IMG/VR virus record: IMGVR_UViG_3300025087_000039
Location: 1-64,000 of that record
Strand: one strand, 5' to 3'
Length of the DNA: 64,000 nucleotides
DNA from: a virus
Positions 24,598 to 33,526 of this stretch are shown here, one piece after another. The notes under the pieces were generated by a model. The model was not told the origin of the DNA, searched no databases, and worked only from the letters and a program-made list of their open reading frames with translations. The position numbers and the translations under genes are program-made. Every line of letters starts with the position of its first letter. Position 1 is the first letter of the stretch.

Positions 24598-25851
24598 TTA
24601 AGACATATTTTTTTCGATTATTTTTAAAACCTCATTTGAATCTATATTATCATAACAAATCCCAGCACCAGAACGAGAATTTAAACAAGGTTTGTGTCCA
24701 TGACTAAAACAAGGAGAGCAGATACTTTTTCCGTCTATCCATTCTATATATTTGTATGTGGAGAGTCTTATGTGCCCTGGAAAAGCTCCATAAATTCCAA
24801 GGCCTTTTGTTTTAACTGATTCTGCAATATGTATTAAAGAGGAATCTGGAGAAACAACAAATTTGGCTAATTTTGTTAAAGCAATGCTATAAGATAATTT
24901 TTTTGATAATCCAGAAAAGTTTATCACCAAATCTTTAAAATTCAAAGTATCAATAAATTTCTGGACACTACTTTCCATTGGCGGGGAATCTGTGATAATT
25001 ACTAAATATCCTTTTTCATTTACCTTATCAATTATTTCCTTCCATTTAGATAATCTTGGGGATCTTAAAGGCGAGCTGGCTCTGAGCTGAAAAAGTACAA
25101 AAGGTTTATCCTGAGGGTTTAGAGTCTTTAATAGACTTTTTACAATATTTAAATCTTCCTCACTTGGTTCTTGTTCAGGATATAATTTTTCTTTAGGGAC
25201 ATTTAAACCAAGCCATTTTGTAAAAAGCTCATAGGCGTTTGTTGTTTCTGCTTCTTTACATCTTTCAATCACTCCTTCAAAAATTGCATGATAATCACTA
25301 TGAACTAATCGTTGTAAATTAAAAGGTAATTCAATCAATTCATCAATATTTTTCCACGTTTCAACCATACTTTTATATTGTGCTCCGCAAGCAAAAATAA
25401 TTTTAGAGGTTGGATATTTTTCTTTTAAATATTTCAAATTAGGTTGAATGAAACATAAATCGCCTATTCCACCAGTTCGCCAAATTAATAAAGTTTTATT
25501 ATTTAAATCTTGTCCTCTATAAGGTTTATAAATATTCATAAACTTTGACGTAGATGGTTTTAATAATTTTCGATTGCTTATTTTATCATAATGTAATTGT
25601 TCATAAATAGAGCTACTTAAAATATATTTTTGCCCCTTTTTAAATTCTTGTAAAGAAGTCTTGTTAACTATATACTTTGCATTTCTAATTGCTTCGGCAA
25701 TTATAATATTTGGAGGGCTTTTTCTAAGATCTTCAATTTTATCTACAATTCTTATATTTTTTGATAATCCAGAAATTCTATATTCGGTATCAGAAATCTT
25801 TTTACTTTCAATTTTATTTTCTCTTTGTAAAACAAGATTTCCCTGATTCAT
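24598..25851 (-). CDS. Glycosyltransferase family 9 (heptosyltransferase-like)
   Basis: 417 residues. After an extra N-terminal region of about 115 residues, LLIWRTGGIGDLCFIQPNLKYLKEKYP marks the GT9 acceptor domain and FVVSPDSSLIHIAESVKTKGLGIYG the ADP-heptose donor domain. A Cys cluster (CSPC...CLNS...C) near the end is unusual. Heptosyltransferases build LPS inner core; here the acceptor could be phage or host glycan. Starts the glycosyltransferase run at its upstream end. Confidence 0.85.
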   Translation of the reverse strand: MNQGNLVLQRENKIESKKISDTEYRISGLSKNIRIVDKIEDLRKSPPNIIIAEAIRNAKYIVNKTSLQEFKKGQKYILSSSIYEQLHYDKISNRKLLKPSTSKFMNIYKPYRGQDLNNKTLLIWRTGGIGDLCFIQPNLKYLKEKYPTSKIIFACGAQYKSMVETWKNIDELIELPFNLQRLVHSDYHAIFEGVIERCKEAETTNAYELFTKWLGLNVPKEKLYPEQEPSEEDLNIVKSLLKTLNPQDKPFVLFQLRASSPLRSPRLSKWKEIIDKVNEKGYLVIITDSPPMESSVQKFIDTLNFKDLVINFSGLSKKLSYSIALTKLAKFVVSPDSSLIHIAESVKTKGLGIYGAFPGHIRLSTYKYIEWIDGKSICSPCFSHGHKPCLNSRSGAGICYDNIDSNEVLKIIEKNMS

Positions 25852-25882
25852 TTTTAAAGATACCTTTCAAACTTAAAAAAGA

Positions 25883-26167
25883 TTAAGATTTCTTTGTTAA
25901 AGATTTACCACTCTTCACCTTGTTCCAGTCACTATTTACCTCATCAAAAAATTTCTTCCTCTTTTCTTTTTCTAACTGGGTAGGGCTTGAAACTTTATAT
26001 TTTTCAAGCTTCTTCTTAAAAAATTCATTATATGAAATTTTCTCCTGAAGTTCGACCCTAATGCTTTCTAAAATCGATTCAATCTTTTTAAGAGATAAAT
26101 AATCTTTACTTTCAGAAGTCTTAAAAATCTTTTCTATATTTTCTTTAATTTGTTTTCTAGTTGCCAT
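25883..26167 (-). CDS. Unknown coiled-coil protein
   Basis: 94 residues, about 40% charged, predicted as two long helices and likely coiled coil. No motif. Followed by 31 bp before the GT9 gene. Confidence 0.55.
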   Translation of the reverse strand: MATRKQIKENIEKIFKTSESKDYLSLKKIESILESIRVELQEKISYNEFFKKKLEKYKVSSPTQLEKEKRKKFFDEVNSDWNKVKSGKSLTKKS

Positions 26168-26190
26168 TAATAAACTCCCAAATTATATTG

Positions 26191-26781
26191 TTAAATATTT
26201 TTACTCTTTTTATATAGTTCTAAAAAAACAGAAATATAACCCTCTAAAATTTTATTTAGCGTGAAATCATTCATTGGAATTGAAGAATGTTGTTCACCAT
26301 TTAAAATATTTAGAGCTTTAATAATAGTGATTCTTTGTTCTTGAAAGACTAAATTATCAGCCTCTCCAGATGTTCTAATCCATTTAAAAGCGCTATGTTC
26401 TTTTGATAATTTTACCTCTTGATTAGGATCTTTCATTTTACAAAGATAATTCCAACTTGTAGTTTTTCTTGTTTCTCTATCAGCTAAATATTGAAAGGAA
26501 TCAATTAATTCAACTATTTCAATATCTAAATCAGTTTCTTCTTTTATTTCTCGAATTGTGCAGTCTCTTATTTTTTCGTTTTGTCCTTTGTCACATTTTC
26601 CTCTTGGAAATTCCCAAGCGTCAGGCCAATGATCTTCCGATGATCTTCTTATTAAAAGAATAGAAAATATTCCATCTTTATCTTTTTTATAAACTATACT
26701 GGCTCCAACGTTCATTTCTTTTATTACTTTTTTATCATTTCCAGATAAAATAAATTCACATAGGCATTTATTTTTATTCAT
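26191..26781 (-). CDS. Nudix hydrolase
   Basis: 196 residues from ATG 26781 (AGGAG upstream; TTG 26790 also possible). The Nudix box is present as FPRGKCDKGQNE...REIKEETDL, with two extra residues between the Gly and the first catalytic Glu. WEFPRGK and HWPDAWEF suggest an (asymmetric) dinucleotide or NTP pyrophosphohydrolase. Could cap-process mRNA or clean nucleotide pools; substrate unknown. A second Nudix domain occurs in the NadM-like gene at 57.4 kb. Confidence 0.8.
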   Translation of the reverse strand: MNKNKCLCEFILSGNDKKVIKEMNVGASIVYKKDKDGIFSILLIRRSSEDHWPDAWEFPRGKCDKGQNEKIRDCTIREIKEETDLDIEIVELIDSFQYLADRETRKTTSWNYLCKMKDPNQEVKLSKEHSAFKWIRTSGEADNLVFQEQRITIIKALNILNGEQHSSIPMNDFTLNKILEGYISVFLELYKKSKNI

Positions 26782-26786
26782 AATTT

Positions 26787-28007
26787 TCAACTCCTAATTT
26801 TATATACATACAATTCTATGATCATCCCTTTTTCTAATTCCACATAATCTGTCAATTCGATCAAAGTTGTGCTAATTAAATTATAATGATCTCCATAAGA
26901 TAATTCCCCAAACTTTGAATTGATATATAAAAGACGATGATCTGTAATTTCTTCAGGAATTGTAATTTGTAAATTTGCGGTTGAATCGATATCGGTCTGG
27001 GTTACCTCATAATAATATCTATGATTAAAATCTGCGACATATGTATATTCAAATGAAGAGGTTGCATCCTCAAGTAAACTCCAAGCGTCTGGCGTATGTT
27101 CTTCATCATTTATTCCAGAGTTCCAATGTGAACTTAAAAGTTCTCTTTCCAAAGGAGGTTGAAAAGAACTATATCTGGAATATGCCGAGCCATATCTTAA
27201 TTCAAAATCAATTTTCTCAACAAGATAATCTGTCTCTATAACTAAGAATGAAGGAATCGATATTTCATAATTTACATTACATAATAATCTCCAATCTGAT
27301 AATTTATCTGTTCCTCCATATTTTGTGCTTCCATCTGTAATTGATGATAATTTTAACTGGGGTCTTATTTTCACCGGAACAACAAGTTCATTAAGGTTTG
27401 TTGATTTAATTAAAGAAGAATATGCCGACGCACTTTCCCAATCTATAACATAAGATTTTCCTGTGACATCATTTGTATATCTATAATTTACTAATTCTGG
27501 AGGCAAGATTATAAAGGAATTAAAATATTGAGGTTGGATGACCCTATCAATTCCACCAAAAATTGATATTAAAAATAATCTAAGATCTAAATATTCATAA
27601 ACGTTTTCAACCCACATAATAAATTCTACATCTCCAGTTAATCTCATAAATCCTGGGGTAATTTTTATATTTCTATCTTGATAAATTGGATCAAATAAAC
27701 CAGCTGCCATTCCAGGATTTAAATTAGGAAATCTCCATAATTGTTTTCCTGTTGTATTTGAGTCTGAAGGTAAAAATTCTCCAGTTGGATTTAAAGCTAT
27801 AGCCGGAAGATTTGGTTGATCTGTCTCTCTTCCATATTGTTCAGTTTTAGAAATATATTCAACGGCTTTATGATAAGTTCCAATAACTTTATAAGAAAAA
27901 CGTGGATATAAATAATCTGAAAAATAATCTAACATATCTTTATAAAAATGACCTAACGTATTATGAATATAAAAATAATTAAATCTATTTTGACTATCTT
28001 CTAGCAT
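26787..28007 (-). CDS. Probable virion structural protein
   Basis: 406 residues, beta-rich and aromatic, no signal peptide. The sequence NYRYTNDVTGKSYVIDWESA and NELVVPVKIRP resembles structural proteins of large myoviruses; this is recognition by eye and no role is assigned. It has Tyr-rich N-terminal segments. RBS AGGAGA precedes ATG 28007. Confidence 0.6.
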   Translation of the reverse strand: MLEDSQNRFNYFYIHNTLGHFYKDMLDYFSDYLYPRFSYKVIGTYHKAVEYISKTEQYGRETDQPNLPAIALNPTGEFLPSDSNTTGKQLWRFPNLNPGMAAGLFDPIYQDRNIKITPGFMRLTGDVEFIMWVENVYEYLDLRLFLISIFGGIDRVIQPQYFNSFIILPPELVNYRYTNDVTGKSYVIDWESASAYSSLIKSTNLNELVVPVKIRPQLKLSSITDGSTKYGGTDKLSDWRLLCNVNYEISIPSFLVIETDYLVEKIDFELRYGSAYSRYSSFQPPLERELLSSHWNSGINDEEHTPDAWSLLEDATSSFEYTYVADFNHRYYYEVTQTDIDSTANLQITIPEEITDHRLLYINSKFGELSYGDHYNLISTTLIELTDYVELEKGMIIELYVYKIRS

Positions 28008-28015
28008 CCATTCTC

Positions 28016-30013
28016 CTAAAGTGAAATACTATCAGCCCAGTTTTCACTTGGAATATTATTAATCCGATCTTTTGCTTTTAAAAGCGTTAAAACGTTATCT
28101 CTTTTTAAACTTGAATTTTCAATTTTATCTAAAAGATATTTATAATTAGTTTTTTGCTTTTGATCATTTTCAGGATCCCAAATAATCAAAGATTTTAAAA
28201 TATTCTCTGGTAATAATGTTAAATCTATCTCATCTTTTATATCTACTTTTTTATTTTGGAATTGTTTCTTAATAACCAATAATAGGCGATCAACATTCTC
28301 AGAATTCTCTTGACTTTCATTGTTTAACCTTATATACCTTTCGAGCATAGATTCATTTTGATCTTCTTTCTTTTCTTTTTCTGGCTCGATCAATAACGAT
28401 TTAATTTCTTCAGATATTTCCAAGGGAATTTTTCCATGAACAATAAAATTTGTTTCAGAAGGAACGATATCGTTTAAAATTTGTTCTAAAGAAAATGCGT
28501 TCTCAAAAGAAATATGTGCAGTTTTGTTTTTAAAATACTCATCATGTATATCTTTTATATAATCATTATTAGTTTCTAAATGATCAAAAACTCTTTCAAA
28601 AAATTGTCTCATTTCATTTTCTGAAATATTTTTATTATACATTTCTAATTTTTCTTCGATAGATTTAAAAAACCCAAGTTCCTTATATGATCTAAACTTA
28701 TTAAGAAGAATATTAACACCTTGATCTTTATTGAAAAATTTTATAATACTGTAAATCAAAGAATCTGTGACCGTTCGCACCCCTAATAAATCTAAGGAAA
28801 AATTTTCATTTTCATCTGTTATCTTTTGTTCCAATTTTTCTTTTGCTATTCTTATATAAATTGATGAGATTAAAAGATCCATAGATAAATTTTTATTAAA
28901 ATCAGTAAGTTCATTATTTTTCAAACGATACCGTAATAAAGGAATTGTATTTGGGATTGGATTATTACAAGAAAGATAAGAATTTAAAATAATAGAATAC
29001 AACAATTTTGAAAGGTAAAAAATGGATTTTCTTTCTTCTTCAGACGCACCTCGGAAAAAATCTTCTGTATTGTTTCCAGGAGACATTTTTAAGCATGTAT
29101 TCATAAAACTATATATTGGATTATTCGTTGACAAACAACTTTTTGTTAATTGAATTAAATTGGAAATATCATTAGATAAAATATTATCAATCAAAATACT
29201 TTTAACTTTTTGAGAAAAAGTGGGCTGCGCGCTCTTAACGTTCAATTTACTGATTTCTTCTATCTCGATAGAATCCAAATTTTTCTCGATAAAACTATTA
29301 AAATTATCCAGAATATTTTCTTTATTATCCTCAGGATTATTCTCGCGCTCTATACGTAAAACATTCTGAGCCTCTTTTTGGAAATTGTTCTTGGGATTAT
29401 TCTCGCGCTCTATACGTAAAACATTCTGAGCCTCTTTTTGGAAATTATTTTCCCTAGTAATTGAGACTTGAGAAGGCAAAATTTCTATATTTCTAGAAAT
29501 CCTATTATTAACATCTAAAAGCTTTGAAAGAAGCTGACTTTGAATCATCGACAGAAAACTTTGCTCATAATTTTGTATAAAACTTTTTAATCTCATGGCC
29601 AATATTTTAACAAATGTAATCGGTACTATTATGCTATTTGAAGAGGTCTCGGAAAGGAAAATTGAAATGTGAGTTATATACTCGGGATTATTCTCGTCTT
29701 CTAGAAAAGTAAAATTTAGAATTTTATCCTTTATTTTTCTTATTACTTGAAACTTTTCTTTTCCGATCTTGTTTGAATTCTCAAATACATTTTGAAGTGA
29801 TGATAAAAGATTAGTAGCTTCAAAAACATTTAAACTACAATTATTTGAAAAATTATCATTCGAAATTGAAATCGAAAAGAATAATTGGTTGAAATTTTTA
29901 TAATCTATCGTACTCGTAAAAAGAGAACATTTAATATATCCATTTGTACTGTATTTCAAATCTTTAAAAGAAAGGATATTCTGATTGAAAAATTCTGACT
30001 CTTGGTTGGACAT
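28016..30013 (-). CDS. Large unknown protein with an internal 20-residue tandem repeat
   Basis: 665 residues from ATG 30013 (AGAAAGG upstream; a TTG at 30049 is an alternative). Acidic, helical and low in Cys. Near residue 195-230 a 20-residue unit containing FQKEAQNVLRIEREN occurs twice in tandem, from an exact DNA duplication. No catalytic motif. Together with the following gene it may be virion-associated, but evidence is thin. Confidence 0.6.
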   Translation of the reverse strand: MSNQESEFFNQNILSFKDLKYSTNGYIKCSLFTSTIDYKNFNQLFFSISISNDNFSNNCSLNVFEATNLLSSLQNVFENSNKIGKEKFQVIRKIKDKILNFTFLEDENNPEYITHISIFLSETSSNSIIVPITFVKILAMRLKSFIQNYEQSFLSMIQSQLLSKLLDVNNRISRNIEILPSQVSITRENNFQKEAQNVLRIERENNPKNNFQKEAQNVLRIERENNPEDNKENILDNFNSFIEKNLDSIEIEEISKLNVKSAQPTFSQKVKSILIDNILSNDISNLIQLTKSCLSTNNPIYSFMNTCLKMSPGNNTEDFFRGASEEERKSIFYLSKLLYSIILNSYLSCNNPIPNTIPLLRYRLKNNELTDFNKNLSMDLLISSIYIRIAKEKLEQKITDENENFSLDLLGVRTVTDSLIYSIIKFFNKDQGVNILLNKFRSYKELGFFKSIEEKLEMYNKNISENEMRQFFERVFDHLETNNDYIKDIHDEYFKNKTAHISFENAFSLEQILNDIVPSETNFIVHGKIPLEISEEIKSLLIEPEKEKKEDQNESMLERYIRLNNESQENSENVDRLLLVIKKQFQNKKVDIKDEIDLTLLPENILKSLIIWDPENDQKQKTNYKYLLDKIENSSLKRDNVLTLLKAKDRINNIPSENWADSISL
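29334..29446 (-). repeat. 60-nt tandem duplication inside the 28016-30013 gene
   Basis: 29334-29386 and 29394-29446 are identical over 53 nt with a 60-nt period, so the reading frame is kept. The identity at DNA level means the duplication is recent. Confidence 0.9.
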
Positions 30014-30728
30014 ATTTAAAACCTTTCTAAAAGGATTAAAGGAGGACAAATGTGGGAATCATTATCTTTGAAATATTATTTTCTAATACCTTAGTATTCC
30101 GGAAAAAATAATGGTTTAAAAGGGAATATAATCTGTAGGAAACCTGAAATTATAGATTGAAAAATATTTTTCCTAGTTATTTAGTTCTGTAAGTTTTAGA
30201 ACTTTTCCCTTGAATTTTAAATTTTTATAAATAGATGGATTTAAGTTAAAAAGAGGTTTAAGAGTTGAAGGTTGAGCAAAGTGGAGCCCAGCGGAACGGA
30301 GCTCAAAACTTCAACTGATATTAAAAGCTAATAGAAGAATTTTGTTTTATGAAAAATATTTATGAAAAAGAATATCGAAAATGCTTTTTACTCAAGGAGT
30401 ACAAAATGATATTTTGTTATTTTTCTCCAGTAATTTCCCGAAACATATTACGGAAACTTTTTTGTATTTTGTTTTTAATTTTAGGAATTTTTTAAAATTC
30501 CTTATATTAATCTTAGATCATAGATCTAAGATCTATAGAAAAAATAATAACATATTCAATATTTTATATGGTATATTTTTCATAGATAATACTACTGTTA
30601 TGTCTTAAGATATAACTGTTCTTGAATAAAGAACTACAGCATCAAACTTAAATACCATTGTAAAATACTTATTATTTTTTTAATAACAATCGTTATTGAT
30701 AAGGGAATATAAAATTTTAAATCTAAAC
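30014..30728. other. 715-bp AT-rich intergenic region with inverted repeats and a GC-rich hairpin
   Basis: No convincing gene on either strand. Notable: a GC-rich hairpin at 30264-30315 (GTTGAAG..TTGAGC with GCTCAA..CTTCAAC); TATAAATA at 30226-30233 on the plus strand, like a T4-type late promoter; GGAATTTT/AAAATTCC at 30484-30501; AATAAC/GTTATT around 30683-30700; and three tandem AGATC steps near 30515-30535. Possible small-RNA gene, promoter region or replication origin. A plus-strand 14-codon ORF at 30051 with a strong Shine-Dalgarno is noted but unsupported. Confidence 0.5.
30264..30315 (+). ncRNA. GC-rich stem-loop, possible small RNA
   Basis: GTTGAAG (30264-30270) and TTGAGC (30272-30277) pair with GCTCAA (30301-30306) and CTTCAAC (30309-30315), leaving a 23-nt GC-rich loop with GGAGCCC. 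It is the only GC-rich patch in the surrounding AT-rich gap and follows a TATAAATA box by 30 nt. Strand is a guess from that box. Confidence 0.3.
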
Positions 30729-31658
30729 TTAATTTTCTTTATTTTTATTTGGGTAGAATCTTTTTTCTATAGCCACATATTCAAATCTTCTTCTCGAAAA
30801 TTCAAATCCTGAGATCATATTCAATTCTTTTAATTCTAATAAACTATTTTTCAAACTCTCTTTTAATTCGGCTGTTATTAAATAAGAACCTAAAGATAAT
30901 AATATTTTAAGTTCTTTTAATAAGTATGTATTTATTCTCTTTTTAGATCCGTAAATTAATCTTCCTAAAAACTGTGTACTTTCTGGTAAACTATAAAATT
31001 CTAAAGGAAACCAATCTATATTAATTACTGATAAATTGTTCAAAAAACAAAAACCTATTTGATCATTAAAATTTAATCGATATTTTCTAGTATAAACATT
31101 ACCATTTTTTCCGACTTCAATATTTTTAACATCAAGATCAAAAAATGATTGTTCTTTTATAGTATTAATTTTGATATCTTCAAATGTCACTTTCTCTTCT
31201 TTATTGAAAGCTCTAAAAACATATTCTGAACTTATTTTACATTCTGATATATTTTTTAAAATATTATATACATATCCAGAAGAATATTTTTTAAAAATAG
31301 GAAAATCTTTAAAAAGCGTATAATCATCAATACATAATTGGAGATATGGATTTCCATTATTATTAAGATTATTAAAATCTTTTTCATTTTTAAATGTTGC
31401 TTGATTTTTAATTATATAAGGATCTAAGGGATTTCTAGGAATATCTTTATATAGTTTTGTTAGAAAAATAGTTCCTATAATATCCATCATCATATATGAA
31501 TCACAGTTCCAATAATTTGATAATTCAAGGTCAAAATTTGTTTCTTTATCAATTGGATTTATAATTTTTAATACATGAGGAAGTTTTACATTTTTTCCCC
31601 TTCGTTGGGGATTTGAAAGAATGTATCTGTTCATTCCACGTTCAGACGCTAGTTTCAT
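30729..31658 (-). CDS. Unknown protein, possible winged-helix replication initiator
   Basis: 309 residues. The C-terminal half has a run typical of winged-helix initiator proteins (FLGRLIYGSKKRINTYLLKELKILLSL, then ELKESLKNSLLELKELNMI), with a basic tail. The family assignment is weak. It lies alone next to the 715-bp gap that could be an origin. GAAAGGCTT precedes ATG 31658. Confidence 0.5.
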   Translation of the reverse strand: MKLASERGMNRYILSNPQRRGKNVKLPHVLKIINPIDKETNFDLELSNYWNCDSYMMMDIIGTIFLTKLYKDIPRNPLDPYIIKNQATFKNEKDFNNLNNNGNPYLQLCIDDYTLFKDFPIFKKYSSGYVYNILKNISECKISSEYVFRAFNKEEKVTFEDIKINTIKEQSFFDLDVKNIEVGKNGNVYTRKYRLNFNDQIGFCFLNNLSVINIDWFPLEFYSLPESTQFLGRLIYGSKKRINTYLLKELKILLSLGSYLITAELKESLKNSLLELKELNMISGFEFSRRRFEYVAIEKRFYPNKNKEN

Positions 31659-31790
31659 TTTTTAAGCCTTTCATTTTTGTGGTTTAATGTGCCGTGTAAA
31701 TTAAAAACATTTTACTTTAAGTTAGAAAAAATTTTATATTAATTTGTTATATAAAAATAAAAAATGTTCTTAAAGAATTAGTTTCTAGAG

Positions 31791-31802
31791 AAAAGAACAA
31801 AT
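31791..31802 (+). promoter_or_regulatory. AAAAGAACAAAT leader element
   Basis: One of six similar elements (two ahead of the queC-like gene, one variant ahead of 1711, plus 53602 and 60047). It lies 29 nt upstream of the start at 31832. No other consensus nearby apart from AT richness. Confidence 0.4.
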
Positions 31803-31831
31803 TTAAAAACTTTTACTTGAAAGGAAGAAAA

Positions 31832-32101
31832 ATGGAACGAAATCCAAATCCATCATATGAATTTACGGGTACTATTCATTGTTCTGTTTGTGGACTTATG
31901 CATCCTCCTGTGAAAAATGGAGATTGCCCTTTGAAGCCAATTGAAGGAATATCAAATGAAAAGTTAAATCATATTTTATCATCAATCAAGACAATAATTA
32001 AATTCAACTTTGAGAAGAAAAATATAAAAGATTCTGATAAATTCTTGAAAGATTTGATAATTCATTTGACAACATTTTCCGAAAACTATAAGGATGAATA
32101 A
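31832..32101 (+). CDS. Small zinc-ribbon-like protein
   Basis: 89 residues from ATG 31832 (GAAAGGA upstream). N-terminal HCSVCGLMHPP...GDCPLK has the Cys/His spacing of a half zinc finger. C-terminal helices. First gene of the long plus-strand replication block. No family recognised. Confidence 0.6.
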   Translation: MERNPNPSYEFTGTIHCSVCGLMHPPVKNGDCPLKPIEGISNEKLNHILSSIKTIIKFNFEKKNIKDSDKFLKDLIIHLTTFSENYKDE

Positions 32102-32500
32102 ATGGTTAAAAAGAATCTTGATAAAATAAAATCTTTGATGGAAAAATATTATGATAAGGTAAATGTTTCTGAGGTAAAAGATACAAAAAGTATATTATTA
32201 ATGAGTTCAAATATTTATATTCTAATAGAAACGATTACAGATTATTTAATGTTATCTTTTCATATCTCAAGTGATTACAAAAAAGTTACTAATTTTTTAT
32301 TGGATTTAACGACTTTTATTCCACAGAATAAAATTGTAGCAATGGAACCTTTTTATGGAACTGATCAACGTTGGTTTTTATTTGGGAATGAAGCGAAAAT
32401 GGAATATGTTAATTTTTTAGAAAAAGTATTTAGAGCTAAGTTTGAGCAAGAATTTGAAATGAAATCTGTTTTGATTTCCTCTGATGGATTTCATTGCTAA
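32102..32500 (+). CDS. Unknown protein
   Basis: 132 residues, helical N-terminus then mixed. ATG directly follows the previous stop. No motif. Position ahead of the clamp-loader gene suggests a replication role, but nothing shows it. Confidence 0.6.
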   Translation: MVKKNLDKIKSLMEKYYDKVNVSEVKDTKSILLMSSNIYILIETITDYLMLSFHISSDYKKVTNFLLDLTTFIPQNKIVAMEPFYGTDQRWFLFGNEAKMEYVNFLEKVFRAKFEQEFEMKSVLISSDGFHC

Positions 32501-32551
32501 AGAATGTTAAATTATTTTTCATAACAAATATTTAAAAGAGAAAGGTGAAAA

Positions 32552-33526
32552 ATGAAAATCCTTGAAAGTTTATGGGTAGAGAAATATCGTCCGAAGGAAA
32601 TTAAAGATCTTGTAATTCCTAATGATTATATAGAAGATTTTACAAGCTATTTTAAAAAAGGAGAAATCCCTAATTTATTATTTTATGGATGTCAGGGAAG
32701 TGGAAAGACTACTTTAGGAAAAATCATTTGTTCGGAGAATGGAGTTTTACATAGAAAGGTTGATAATCTATTAATTGTCAATGGTTCTTCAAAATCAACA
32801 AGAGGTATCGATTTTGTTGATACAACCATAGAACCTTTTTTAAAGGTTCCCCCATCTGGAACAGATAAATATAAAATTGTTTTTATCGATGAAGCAGATT
32901 ATTTAACAGATAATAGCTTTAGTTCTTTAAGACACATCATTGAAAAATATCAAGTTTCTTATGGAAGATTTATTTTTACATGTAATTATATTTCGAAAAT
33001 TCCCCCAGCAATTCAATCTAGATTTCAATCCTATGAATTTGAGAAAATCCCAACTAATTTTATTTTAAAATACTGCACAGATATTCTTAACAATGAAAAT
33101 ATATCTTTTCAAGAAGAAGATGTAAAATATTTAATAGAACAATTATTTCCGGATATCAGAAAAATAGTTAACACTCTTCAAAGAAATTCAAACACAGGAA
33201 AACTTCGTTTTGATAAAAATGGTATTATAACCTCTGAAAAACTTATTGTCTCAAGTTTTATAAAAGCTTGTGAATCTTTAAATGATAAGAATGAATTAAA
33301 TCGAATGTTAGGGACAATAGTGAATTCATTGAATGAAAGTTTGGATTATAGAAATTTATACACAACAATTTTTCAAATGGAACGAGTCTCTCCAATTGTA
33401 AAAATATTAGTTAATAAATATAGTAATGAACATAAAGATTGTTTGGTTCCCTCAATGAATTTTATGGGAATGGTTTTTGAATCTTTAAAATCTTTAAGAG
33501 AATATGAAACTTTGAGATCTAAATGA
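32552..33526 (+). CDS. Clamp-loader large subunit (T4 gp44-like AAA+ ATPase)
   Basis: 324 residues. WVEKYRPKEIKDL at the N-terminus, Walker A GCQGSGKT (46-53), Walker B FIDEAD (111-116) and the arginine finger SRF (156-158) define an RFC/gp44-type AAA+ loader ATPase. It loads the sliding clamp on primed DNA. ATG 32552 follows GAAAGG. It is followed, with a 4-nt overlap, by the primase gene. Confidence 0.95.
   Translation: MKILESLWVEKYRPKEIKDLVIPNDYIEDFTSYFKKGEIPNLLFYGCQGSGKTTLGKIICSENGVLHRKVDNLLIVNGSSKSTRGIDFVDTTIEPFLKVPPSGTDKYKIVFIDEADYLTDNSFSSLRHIIEKYQVSYGRFIFTCNYISKIPPAIQSRFQSYEFEKIPTNFILKYCTDILNNENISFQEEDVKYLIEQLFPDIRKIVNTLQRNSNTGKLRFDKNGIITSEKLIVSSFIKACESLNDKNELNRMLGTIVNSLNESLDYRNLYTTIFQMERVSPIVKILVNKYSNEHKDCLVPSMNFMGMVFESLKSLREYETLRSK

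Noticed and set aside
26787-27241. Plus-strand reading frames opposite the structural gene
   Set aside because: They are complementary-strand shadows of AT-rich coding sequence with no RBS.
30381-30608. 75-codon plus-strand reading frame in the AT-rich gap
   Set aside because: Very low-complexity Phe/Ile/Lys composition, no RBS at its start; the AAGGAG nearby would fit a 29-codon frame that is likewise unsupported.
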